Shown here: positions 14,463 through 21,581 of the stretch, in pieces | How the letters are laid out: every line of letters starts with the position of its first letter | Position numbering within the stretch: the stretch's first letter is position 1 | Source of the DNA: a virus | Direction: 5' to 3' (one strand) | IMG/VR virus record: IMGVR_UViG_3300032050_000273 | Coordinates: 1 to 42,558 of that record | DNA: 42,558 nucleotides | Made by a program: the position numbers and the translations under genes | Notes under the pieces: model-generated | What the model was told of the DNA's origin: nothing | The model's database searches: none | Seen by the model: only the letters and a program-made list of their open reading frames with translations

Positions 14463-16145
14463 ATGAGCGGCAATTACCCCGGTAACTTCATCACAAGACA
14501 GCCAATAACGGTATCTACCACTACGGCTTCTGGTATTTGGACGCTACAACAAGCGTTGCAATATATTAAAGCCGGCACTTGGCCGGGCCTTCCGGGAACA
14601 ATTGTTACAGAAACATTTATTGCAACAACTAATTGGACTTGTCCTGCTGGTGTAACTGAAGTTGAATATCTTGTTGTTGCCGGAGGCGGTGGTGGCGGTT
14701 CGTGTGGCGGTGGTGGTGGTGCAGGTGGCTTTAGAACTGGTACCGGACTTGCTGTGGTTGGATTGCAAAGTTATACGATTACGGTCGGTTCTGGAGGTGT
14801 TGGAGGCATTTCGTTAGCGGCTGGTTCAAACGGTGGAAATTCCATTTTTTCAACCATCACCTCAAACGGTGGTGGTGGCGGTGGTGGCAACGCGGAAGCA
14901 ATAGGCAAAAATGGCGGTTCTGGTGGTGGGGCCGCATCTGCCGGAGGTAGTGCCTCTGGAGGAAATGGCAATACACCAGTAACATCTCCATCACAGGGCA
15001 ACAATGGTGGCACTAACAACGCAAGTGGTCCCAATTATGGGGGTGGTGGCGGCGGAGGATCGGCGGAGAATGGTCTTAACGGAAGCAGTACTCGTGGCGG
15101 CAACGGTGGAAACGGTACAGCAACTTCTATAGGCGGCAATTCTGCGACATATAGCGGTGGTGGTGGTGCCGGCTCTCAGGGCGGAACTGCTGGAATAGGT
15201 GGTGCTGGTGGCGGGGGCAACGGAACTGCTAGCTCTACAGTAGGAGGAAACGGCGTAGCTAATACTGGCGGCGGTGGTGGTGCTAGTGGGTTTTCAGGGT
15301 CTAACGTAAATGGTGGATCAGGCGGGTCTGGTATCGTTATATTGCGCTACAGGCTGCCCGGCACAGCCACAACTTTTACATTTACAGCATCAGGTACGGC
15401 AACAGCTCCTGTTGGAACAAACACAGCAGAATATTTGGTTGTGGCCGGTGGCGGCGGTTCATCTGGGGTTGTAGCCGCTCTTTATCCAACTGGTGGCGGA
15501 GGCGCCGGCGGACTCAGAACTGGCACAATTAGTATTGTAGGTGGTCAAAGTTACACCGTGACTGTGGGTGGCGGCGGTGCCGCTGGCGCTCCTAGTGCTT
15601 ATGGCAGTAACGGCTCTAATTCTGTATTTCATACAATTACGTCTAATGGTGGTGGCGGCGGAGCTTATGGAACTGGTCCAGGCACAGCTATCGCTGGCCT
15701 TGCAGGTGGTTCTGGGGCAGGAGGTAGTTCTACAGGCGCCGGAGGAGCGGGTAACACCCCATCAACCAATCCATCACAAGGCAGCAATGGCGGCAGCGGA
15801 ACCAACTCTGGCCCACAATACGGAGGGGGTGGGGGCGGCGGTGCCGCACAAGTTGGGGGAACTGGCACAGCTTCAAAAGGCGGTAACGGCGGCAATGGCA
15901 CAACATCGTCAATATCTGGCGTCTCCGTAACCTATGCTGGTGGTGGCGGTGGTGGCGGCTATCAAGCAGGCGCTAGTGCAATTGGAATAGGCGGTACGGG
16001 TGGCGGAGGTAACGGAGGATCGCGATCAAATGGTGTGGCCGGTACAGCAAACACTGGTGGGGGCGCAGGCGGGACGGGCAGTGATAATTCATCCCAAAAC
16101 GGCGCTGCTGGTGGTTCAGGAATTGTTATTGTGAGATTCTATTAA
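14463..16145 (+). CDS. Glycine-rich adhesin with two tandem domains
   Basis: The 560-residue protein has an N-terminal head with 'ASGIWTLQQALQYIKAGTWP', shared in part with the previous gene ('SSGIWTLAFGKG'). Two complete glycine-rich domains follow: the first from 'TCPAGVTEVEYLVVAGGGGG' to 'GGSGIVILRYRLPG' (about residues 60-298), the second from 'FTFTASGTATAPVG' to 'GGSGIVIVRFY' (about 300-560). Each ends in the same GSGIVI strand. This looks like domain duplication within an adhesin gene. Surface-receptor binding through polyglycine helices is the likely role. Confidence 0.78.
   Translation: MSGNYPGNFITRQPITVSTTTASGIWTLQQALQYIKAGTWPGLPGTIVTETFIATTNWTCPAGVTEVEYLVVAGGGGGGSCGGGGGAGGFRTGTGLAVVGLQSYTITVGSGGVGGISLAAGSNGGNSIFSTITSNGGGGGGGNAEAIGKNGGSGGGAASAGGSASGGNGNTPVTSPSQGNNGGTNNASGPNYGGGGGGGSAENGLNGSSTRGGNGGNGTATSIGGNSATYSGGGGAGSQGGTAGIGGAGGGGNGTASSTVGGNGVANTGGGGGASGFSGSNVNGGSGGSGIVILRYRLPGTATTFTFTASGTATAPVGTNTAEYLVVAGGGGSSGVVAALYPTGGGGAGGLRTGTISIVGGQSYTVTVGGGGAAGAPSAYGSNGSNSVFHTITSNGGGGGAYGTGPGTAIAGLAGGSGAGGSSTGAGGAGNTPSTNPSQGSNGGSGTNSGPQYGGGGGGGAAQVGGTGTASKGGNGGNGTTSSISGVSVTYAGGGGGGGYQAGASAIGIGGTGGGGNGGSRSNGVAGTANTGGGAGGTGSDNSSQNGAAGGSGIVIVRFY
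14634..14680 (+). repeat. 47-bp repeat, copy 2
   Basis: Second copy of the near-identical segment described at 13709-13755, here at the start of the first glycine-rich domain of the two-domain adhesin. The flanking Gly-coding DNA is similar but diverges quickly in length and order. Confidence 0.9.
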
Positions 16146-16151
16146 ACAGCT

Positions 16152-16409
16152 ATGGAAAATAAAATCTACATGATGTACGGGATTGATACTGCGATGCACT
16201 TGCTACGTCCGGGTGCAAAGTGGGAAATCACAAATAATTATTTTAGTCGTTGGGAAGACTCCCGTCCTTGTCCAAGCATGGAGGAGGTGTATGACACCAT
16301 GGAGAAGATTCGTGCTTTTGAGGACAGCATCAATACCATCTGGACGGAAGAGCAAAGGTCTGAACTCCTTGGCCGCCAGAGCGAGTTGGAAAATGCGGTG
16401 AACGGATGA
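16152..16409 (+). CDS. Small tail-fibre-associated protein
   Basis: The 85-residue product contains 'LLRPGAKWEITNNYFSRWED' and 'SRPCPSMEEVYDTMEKIRAF', a layout (RPGA-x-W ... W-x-D ... P-x-P-x-x-E-E-V) reminiscent of XkdW-like or fibre-assembly proteins encoded next to tail-fibre genes. The resemblance is in spacing, not a firm family match. It overlaps the oxygenase gene by 4 bases (ATGA). Confidence 0.65.
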   Translation: MENKIYMMYGIDTAMHLLRPGAKWEITNNYFSRWEDSRPCPSMEEVYDTMEKIRAFEDSINTIWTEEQRSELLGRQSELENAVNG

Positions 16410-17014
16410 ATGTCCACAATCTTTTTCCGTTGCCCATTGGCTTTGCCCGTTTGGGGCGAGATCTGACCGAGAAAGAATTGAGCTTCATCCTCGGCCAAGA
16501 CAAATACGCCAATCAAGGCAACACTACCAGTTCTGACCGTATGCTCTTGAAGAGCAAAGAACTGACGGACATTCGTGAGTTTATCGAAGACGCGATGGTG
16601 GACTACTTCAAGACGGTACATAACCCTAAAGGGGATGTAGCGCTATACGTCACACAGTCATGGGCAAACTACACAGATCCTGGGCAGTACCACCACAAGC
16701 ACGCACACCCAAACAGCTTCATTTCTGGCGTGTTCTATCCGCAGGCCGATCGGTCGGTAGACAAGATCTATTTCTACAAGAGCGGCTACGAGCGGATCAA
16801 GGTACAGCCGGCCACATGGAATCACTGGAACTCGGAGAGCTGGTGGTTCGAGGTGGGCGCAGGAGATCTGATCCTGTTTCCATCGCACCTAGAACACATG
16901 GTCGAGACGAAGGTTGGGAATGAAACCCGCGTGAGTATCGCGTTTAACACTTTTCTCAAGGGACACATAGGTGTCGATGAGAACTTAACTGGATTGCAAC
17001 TAGGAGAAGATTGA
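16406..17014 (+). CDS. 2-oxoglutarate/Fe(II)-dependent oxygenase
   Basis: The 202-residue protein matches the 2OG-FeII_Oxy_5 type. It has the metal-binding start 'HHKHAHPNSFISGVFYPQ' (H-x-H-P-N-S-x-x-S-G-V-x-Y-P), then a strand region, 'GDLILFPSHLEHMVET' with the distal His, and 'NETRVSIAFNTF' with the Arg that should hold 2-oxoglutarate. Such enzymes hydroxylate proteins, sugars or small molecules using oxygen and 2-oxoglutarate. The gene lies between fibre and lysis genes. In cyanophages similar genes occur among tail genes, so modification of a virion protein is one option (inference). Confidence 0.82.
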   Translation: MNVHNLFPLPIGFARLGRDLTEKELSFILGQDKYANQGNTTSSDRMLLKSKELTDIREFIEDAMVDYFKTVHNPKGDVALYVTQSWANYTDPGQYHHKHAHPNSFISGVFYPQADRSVDKIYFYKSGYERIKVQPATWNHWNSESWWFEVGAGDLILFPSHLEHMVETKVGNETRVSIAFNTFLKGHIGVDENLTGLQLGED

Positions 17015-17379
17015 TGGCGCACTTTGCAAAACTTGGCCCCGGCAACGTGGTCGAACAGGTGATCGTCGTTGACAACCGAGATACATCTGATGCCGACGGC
17101 GTAGAAAAAGAGTACATCGGCGCTGCGTTCTGTGAGCGGCTGTTGGGTGGCGTTTGGAAGCAAACTAGCTACAACAACAACATTCGCAAGAACTACGCTG
17201 GTATCGGCTACACCTATGACGAGCAGCGTGATGCGTTCATCCCGCCCAAGACGTTTGCAAGTTGGGTGTTGGACGAGGCTACTTGCCAATGGAAAGCGCC
17301 GGTAGATATGCCGACTGATGGCCAGAAATACTCATGGGACGAAGCCACGACATCGTGGGTAGCACAACAAGCTGCTTGA
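17014..17379 (+). CDS. Conserved phage protein, 'NIRKNYAGIGYTYDE' family
   Basis: The 121-residue product has the conserved-looking centre 'WKQTSYNNNIRKNYAGIGYT' followed by 'FIPPKTFASWVLDEATCQWK' and 'YSWDEATTSW'. This order is widespread in cyanophages and pelagiphages as a short protein or as part of tail proteins, with no function known to me. ATG 17014 is chosen over the TTG at 17011, with TAGGAG at 17001-17006 as ribosome-binding site. It overlaps the oxygenase stop by one base. Confidence 0.75.
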   Translation: MAHFAKLGPGNVVEQVIVVDNRDTSDADGVEKEYIGAAFCERLLGGVWKQTSYNNNIRKNYAGIGYTYDEQRDAFIPPKTFASWVLDEATCQWKAPVDMPTDGQKYSWDEATTSWVAQQAA

Positions 17380-17387
17380 GGTAAACC

Positions 17388-17801
17388 ATGGACGACAAAG
17401 ACTTAGCTGTTTTCAAGGCACAGGCTGCCGCCGAATTGAATCGGCTTGAGGCGCAGAGTACGGCCAAAGAGGTAGCAGGCAAGGCTATTGGCAAACATGG
17501 CCTAGCCTACATTACGTCTATTGTCGTTATTGGTGTGGTGGCAAGTGTGTTCTTGGAAGAGAACAAGATTGCTGCTGTGATGGGTCTTTTGGGTGCTGCG
17601 CTGACCGCGCTGATCTCCATGTTGAATGGTATCGCCGGCGCGACGCCCAAACAGGACAAGCCTGAGTTTGAAGTCATGAAGCAACTGATCGACAAGCTAG
17701 ACAAGCTTGATCGTCAGGAAGCCCCGATGCGCGTAGACGTTGAAGACGGCAGGGTGACAGTCCGCAAGGGCGACGACATGGTTACTGCTGGGAGTAAATG
17801 A
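17388..17801 (+). CDS. Two-TM membrane protein, possible holin partner
   Basis: The 137-residue protein has a charged N-terminal helix, two predicted membrane segments (about residues 40-56, 'LAYITSIVVIGVVASVF', and 63-85, 'AVMGLLGAALTALISMLNGI') and a charged, soluble C-terminal tail with 'RVDVEDGRVTVRKG'. It directly precedes the 3-TM holin-like gene and the peptidase, so a part in lysis is likely (inference). It may be a holin, antiholin or membrane accessory protein. Confidence 0.65.
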   Translation: MDDKDLAVFKAQAAAELNRLEAQSTAKEVAGKAIGKHGLAYITSIVVIGVVASVFLEENKIAAVMGLLGAALTALISMLNGIAGATPKQDKPEFEVMKQLIDKLDKLDRQEAPMRVDVEDGRVTVRKGDDMVTAGSK

Positions 17802-18295
17802 TGTTGCCATTACTTGCACCGATCTTGACGCAGCTCGCGGGCGCAGGGCTACAGAAGGTGGCCGACTCTGTGCTTGAGCAGGGCTTGGATCATGTCGAGG
17901 AGAAGCTCGGCATCAAGCTAGAGCCTAACGAGAACGGTGTGCTGGATGACACCAAGCTGGCAGAAATCCAGATGGCGGCCATGAAACATGCAGAGTTCAT
18001 GGCAGAACTGGATTTGAAGAACACGCAGGATGCGCGGGAGATGCAGGAAAAAGCCATGGAGAATGCTGATCCTTTGGTACGCAGGTTTGTGTACCTGTTT
18101 GCTGGGTTCTGGTCATTGTTTGCCACGAGCTATATCGTCCTGATTACCGTTGCAGAGATCCCGGAAAAGAACATCCGGTTTGTAGATGTGGTTCTTGGCT
18201 TCATCCTTGGTACGGTGGTAGCTACCATCCTGAACTTCTTCTTTGGTTCTAGCCAGAGCAGCAAGGACAAGACCAAGGAGTTGCTGAAAAAATGA
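17801..18295 (+). CDS. Holin-like protein (GTA 3-TM holin type)
   Basis: The product is 164 residues from ATG 17801 (165 if the ATG at 17798 is used; GGAG at 17791-17794 gives better spacing to 17801). A helical N-terminal part is followed by 'DPLVRRFVYLFAGFWSLFAT', a second membrane segment ('SYIVLITVAEI') and a third ('VVLGFILGTVVATILNFFFG'), ending in a Lys-rich tail. This matches the 3-TM holin family of gene-transfer agents, with the R-R and G-x-x-x-G features in the last segments. Such holins release the endolysin. The endolysin-like gene overlaps its end by 4 bases. Confidence 0.72.
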   Translation: MLPLLAPILTQLAGAGLQKVADSVLEQGLDHVEEKLGIKLEPNENGVLDDTKLAEIQMAAMKHAEFMAELDLKNTQDAREMQEKAMENADPLVRRFVYLFAGFWSLFATSYIVLITVAEIPEKNIRFVDVVLGFILGTVVATILNFFFGSSQSSKDKTKELLKK

Positions 18296-18753
18296 AGCTC
18301 TCGCCGAACTTCACGCTGGAGGAAATGACCGTCAGCGACTATGCGGCGCGACATGGGTTAGACAATACTCCGCAGAACGAACACCTGAAGAACCTCAAGC
18401 GGCTCGCAGTGTTCTTGGAATCTCTGCGGGCGCTGCTGGGCAAGCCGATCAGCATCAACTCGGCCTACCGCAGTCCAGAGGTAAACACAGCAATCCGTGG
18501 ATCAAAGACAAGTCAGCACTGTCACGGTACAGCGGCAGATATTCGTGTGTCGGGGATGATCCCAGATCAGGTAGTAAAGCGTATCATTGCTTCTACGTTG
18601 CCATTTGATCAGGTGATCCGTGAGTTTTCTGACCCGGTGCGCGGCGGTGGGTGGACGCACGTCAGCATCCCGAACACGCCAGAAGCCAAGCCGAGAAAGA
18701 TGGCGCTTATCATCGACAAAAAGGGTACACGCCCGTACAAGTCAGGTGGGTAG
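18292..18753 (+). CDS. Endolysin: M15-type D-Ala-D-Ala peptidase
   Basis: The 153-residue protein has the Peptidase M15A layout: 'NFTLEEMTVSDYAARHGLDN' near the start, 'SINSAYRSPEVNTAIRGSKT', then the zinc motif S-Q-H-C-H-G-T-A-A-D with likely ligands His76 and Asp83, and 'GGWTHVSIP' with the third ligand His123. M15 enzymes cut peptide bonds of peptidoglycan. Length and single-domain build are typical of phage endolysins for Gram-negative hosts. No signal peptide is seen, so release depends on the holin-like gene just upstream. Confidence 0.85.
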   Translation: MKLSPNFTLEEMTVSDYAARHGLDNTPQNEHLKNLKRLAVFLESLRALLGKPISINSAYRSPEVNTAIRGSKTSQHCHGTAADIRVSGMIPDQVVKRIIASTLPFDQVIREFSDPVRGGGWTHVSIPNTPEAKPRKMALIIDKKGTRPYKSGG

Positions 18754-18755
18754 AA

Positions 18756-20891
18756 ATGCCATTACAGAAACTACAACTTCGGCCTGGTGTAAACCGCGAA
18801 GGAACGACGCTTGCCAACGAGGGCGGCTGGTTTGACTGTGACAAGATTCGCTTCCGTTCTGGCTATCCACAGAAGCTAGGCGGCTGGCAGCCGATCTCCA
18901 GCAACACCTATGACGGTACCGCACGTAGTCTGTGGAACTGGGTAACGATACGAGGCTACAACCTGCTTGGCGTAGGAACGAGCCTGAAGTATTACATCGA
19001 GAGTGGCGGAGCGTATTACGACATTACGCCGATTAGAGACACGGCGATCCTGACCAATCCGTTTACCACCACCAGCGGCTCTAGGGTGGTGACTGTGACA
19101 GACTCCAACCATGGCGCCACTGACGGAAGTTACGTCATATTTTCTGGTGCTTCTACTGTTGGCGGATTGGATCTGAACGGCGAATATCGGATTACGTACG
19201 TCAACAGCAATAGTTACACAATTACCGCTGCAAGCGCCGCGTCGTCTTCTGCGACCGGCGGTGGAACGGTTACAGCCAAGTATCAGATCAATGCTGGCCT
19301 AGAAGTGTTTGGTTACTTGACTGGATGGGGTGCTGGCTTATGGGGTGGCTTTGTTACCGGCACTCAGCAAACCACGCTGACAGCAACGTTAGATGCCTCC
19401 AACACAACGATAACTGTAGCTTCCACCACGGGCTTTTCCAACGCTACTGGCACCATCCTGATAGATCAGGAATTGGCTGTGTATTCGGGCAATACTGCCA
19501 CGACATTTACGGGCGCTACACGCGGCGCGAATGGCACAATTGCCACAACGCACACCAACGGTTCAATTGTCTACAACGCCAACACTTTCTCTGGATGGGG
19601 TGATTCCGTTGCGTTTGAAACAACGCAGCGTTTGCGCTTGTGGTCAGAGGCCAACTATGGCGACTACCTAATCATCAATCCGCGAGGCGGTGCTTTGTAC
19701 ATGTGGATTCCCGAGTACACGATATCTGGGACTCTTACATTTAACACGCCTGCAACGATTCTTTCCAGCACCAGTAGTGGTTTGTATCAGACGGACACAA
19801 GTTGCCCGCTGGTAGCAAACAATATTCTGGTGTCTGATTCTTCACGGTTTGTGATTGCCTTTGGTGCGAATGATTACGGCGAGACAACGCAAGATCGGAT
19901 GTTGATTCGTTGGTCAGATCAAGAGAACTATGCGGTCTGGGCGCCTGCCGTCACTAACCAAGCAGGCAGTTTTCGTTTGTCATCTGGCTCTGAAATCGTA
20001 GCGGCGCAGCAGACTCGTCAGGAGATATTGGTATTTACGGACGCGGCGGTGTTCTCAATGCAGTATCTTGGACCACCCTATGTCTGGGGCTTTAACATTC
20101 TGTCTGACAACATTTCAATTATCAGTCAGAACGCGGTTGCCACGGCCAACAACATCACATACTGGATGGGTGTAGACAAGTTCTATGCGTACACAGGGCG
20201 GGTAGAAACGCTTCCCTGCGCTCTGCGGCAGTATGTTTTTGGTGACATCAACTTAGAACAGAGCGAGCAGTTTTTTGCCGGCACGAATGAAGGGTACAGC
20301 GAAATTTGGTGGTATTACTGTTCTGCAAACAGCATGGTGATAGACAGGTATGTCGTCTACAACTATCTGGATCAGGTCTGGTACTACGGCACTCTTGGCC
20401 GCACGGCATGGTTAGACAGCCCGCTACGCGAGTATCCGATGGGCGCGACGTACAGCAATACTATCGTTTACCACGAGAACGGCAACGACGATGTTGAGAT
20501 TAACGGCACGGTCAATCCGATCAATGCGTACATCCAGTCATCTGACTTTGATATTGGCGACGGGTATAACTTTGGATTTGTGTGGCGTATGATCCCTGAC
20601 ATCACGTTTGATGGGTCAAGCACGTCTGCACCAAATACGCCGGAAGTTACGTTTAGCTTACGGCCTCGGCAGAATCCTGGCTCTCCGTACGCGGCATCGG
20701 CTAATGCTACAGTGGAATCTGCGCAGAGTTATGCGACTGTCAGAAACTACACCGTGCAAGAGTTCACGGGAATTGTGTACACACGCCTACGTGGCCGGCA
20801 AATGGCGTTCAAGGTGGAGTCGAACCAGTTGGGCTGTCAGTGGCAGTTGGGTGTGCCGCGAGTTGATGTGCGTCCTGATGGGCGTAGATAA
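18756..20891 (+). CDS. Large tail hub/nozzle-like structural protein
   Basis: The 711-residue protein starts 'MPLQKLQLRPGVNREGTTLA', then 'IRFRSGYPQKLGGWQPISSN' and blade-like repeats with 'LLGVGTSLKYYIESGGAYYD'. Extended beta segments, many aromatic residues and 'RLLWS'-like strands suggest a beta-propeller. Proteins starting this way in podovirus-like genomes are annotated as structural or as DNA-stabilisation (P22 gp10-like) proteins, and nozzle proteins have comparable size and fold. An insertion with Thr/Ser-rich, Ig-like sequence (about residues 100-320) may be a surface domain. ATG 18756 is preferred; the frame is open upstream to 18651 but that part overlaps the peptidase gene. Confidence 0.72.
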   Translation: MPLQKLQLRPGVNREGTTLANEGGWFDCDKIRFRSGYPQKLGGWQPISSNTYDGTARSLWNWVTIRGYNLLGVGTSLKYYIESGGAYYDITPIRDTAILTNPFTTTSGSRVVTVTDSNHGATDGSYVIFSGASTVGGLDLNGEYRITYVNSNSYTITAASAASSSATGGGTVTAKYQINAGLEVFGYLTGWGAGLWGGFVTGTQQTTLTATLDASNTTITVASTTGFSNATGTILIDQELAVYSGNTATTFTGATRGANGTIATTHTNGSIVYNANTFSGWGDSVAFETTQRLRLWSEANYGDYLIINPRGGALYMWIPEYTISGTLTFNTPATILSSTSSGLYQTDTSCPLVANNILVSDSSRFVIAFGANDYGETTQDRMLIRWSDQENYAVWAPAVTNQAGSFRLSSGSEIVAAQQTRQEILVFTDAAVFSMQYLGPPYVWGFNILSDNISIISQNAVATANNITYWMGVDKFYAYTGRVETLPCALRQYVFGDINLEQSEQFFAGTNEGYSEIWWYYCSANSMVIDRYVVYNYLDQVWYYGTLGRTAWLDSPLREYPMGATYSNTIVYHENGNDDVEINGTVNPINAYIQSSDFDIGDGYNFGFVWRMIPDITFDGSSTSAPNTPEVTFSLRPRQNPGSPYAASANATVESAQSYATVRNYTVQEFTGIVYTRLRGRQMAFKVESNQLGCQWQLGVPRVDVRPDGRR

Positions 20892-21550
20892 TGGCCAATC
20901 TTTCTGTCACTAGCCAACTGATTGTTCCAGCGGTTCCGGCGTTGCCGATTGGTCCGGTGGAGTACAGCCGGCAGTATCAGGATCAGTTCAACAACGTCTT
21001 GAGATTGTACTTTCAGCAACTTGGTGGTGCGTTTGCTGCGTTTGTAGAAGAGGGCGGCGGCAGGTTTGGCAGTCTCCCGTGCGGGTCTTATTTTTCCAAC
21101 CAAACCACGACGCTGACGGCAAACGTAGTAACCACGCTGACGCTGAACAATACAGATGCCAATGCCACGGTAGACACGTCTTTGTCGAATGGCAGTGTGC
21201 AAGTGCTTTATCCTGGGGTGTACAACTATCAGTTCAGCGCCCAGTTTGAGAACGCAGATTCACAAGAACACGATGTAGAAATATGGGCGCAAGTAAATGG
21301 AACGGATGTTTACGAATCGGCAACACAATTAACAATACCTTCTAAGCATGGCAGCCGGAATGGTGCGGCTGTAGCGGCGTGGAATTTTTTCCTTGTGGCA
21401 GAAGCCAACAGTGTGTTTGATTTGGTAGTGGCGGCTACGCACCCTGATGTAACAGTAGCGGCTATACCGGCTTCATCCAGCCCGTTTGTTCGGCCTTCTA
21501 TACCGTCGCTAATTACCACGGTGACGTTTGTTTCACGGTTGCCCACATGA
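20891..21550 (+). CDS. Fibre/decoration protein with jelly-roll-like C-terminus
   Basis: The 219-residue protein has an N-terminal anchor with 'YSRQYQDQFNNVLRLYFQQL', followed by a long strand-rich domain (about residues 65-219) with 'GVYNYQFSAQFENADSQEHD' and 'IWAQVNGTDVYESATQLTIP'. That order of strands is typical of TNF/C1q-like jelly rolls found in phage fibres. Its stop is followed by a short gap before the ejection genes. It overlaps the hub-like gene by one base. A tail-fibre or nozzle-attached appendage is likely. Confidence 0.7.
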   Translation: MANLSVTSQLIVPAVPALPIGPVEYSRQYQDQFNNVLRLYFQQLGGAFAAFVEEGGGRFGSLPCGSYFSNQTTTLTANVVTTLTLNNTDANATVDTSLSNGSVQVLYPGVYNYQFSAQFENADSQEHDVEIWAQVNGTDVYESATQLTIPSKHGSRNGAAVAAWNFFLVAEANSVFDLVVAATHPDVTVAAIPASSSPFVRPSIPSLITTVTFVSRLPT

Positions 21551-21558
21551 TACGATTG

Positions 21559-21570
21559 ACAAAATTTTGT
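21559..21570. other. 12-bp perfect palindrome before ejection module
   Basis: ACAAAATTTTGT is a perfect inverted repeat lying directly upstream of the ribosome-binding site (AAGGA, 21571-21575) of the large internal protein gene. It could be a small operator or chance. No convincing promoter is attached to it. Confidence 0.3.
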
Positions 21571-21581
21571 AAGGATGTGCT

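Noticed and set aside
13780-16140. Gly-codon repeats as a CRISPR-like or satellite array
   Set aside because: There are no regular repeat-spacer units. The repeats are in-frame glycine codons in protein-coding DNA.
18651-18755. Upstream extension of the hub/nozzle gene inside the peptidase gene
   Set aside because: The 35 extra codons lie in another frame of the peptidase gene. The ATG at 18756 directly follows the peptidase stop and has GGTGGG upstream, so it is the better start.
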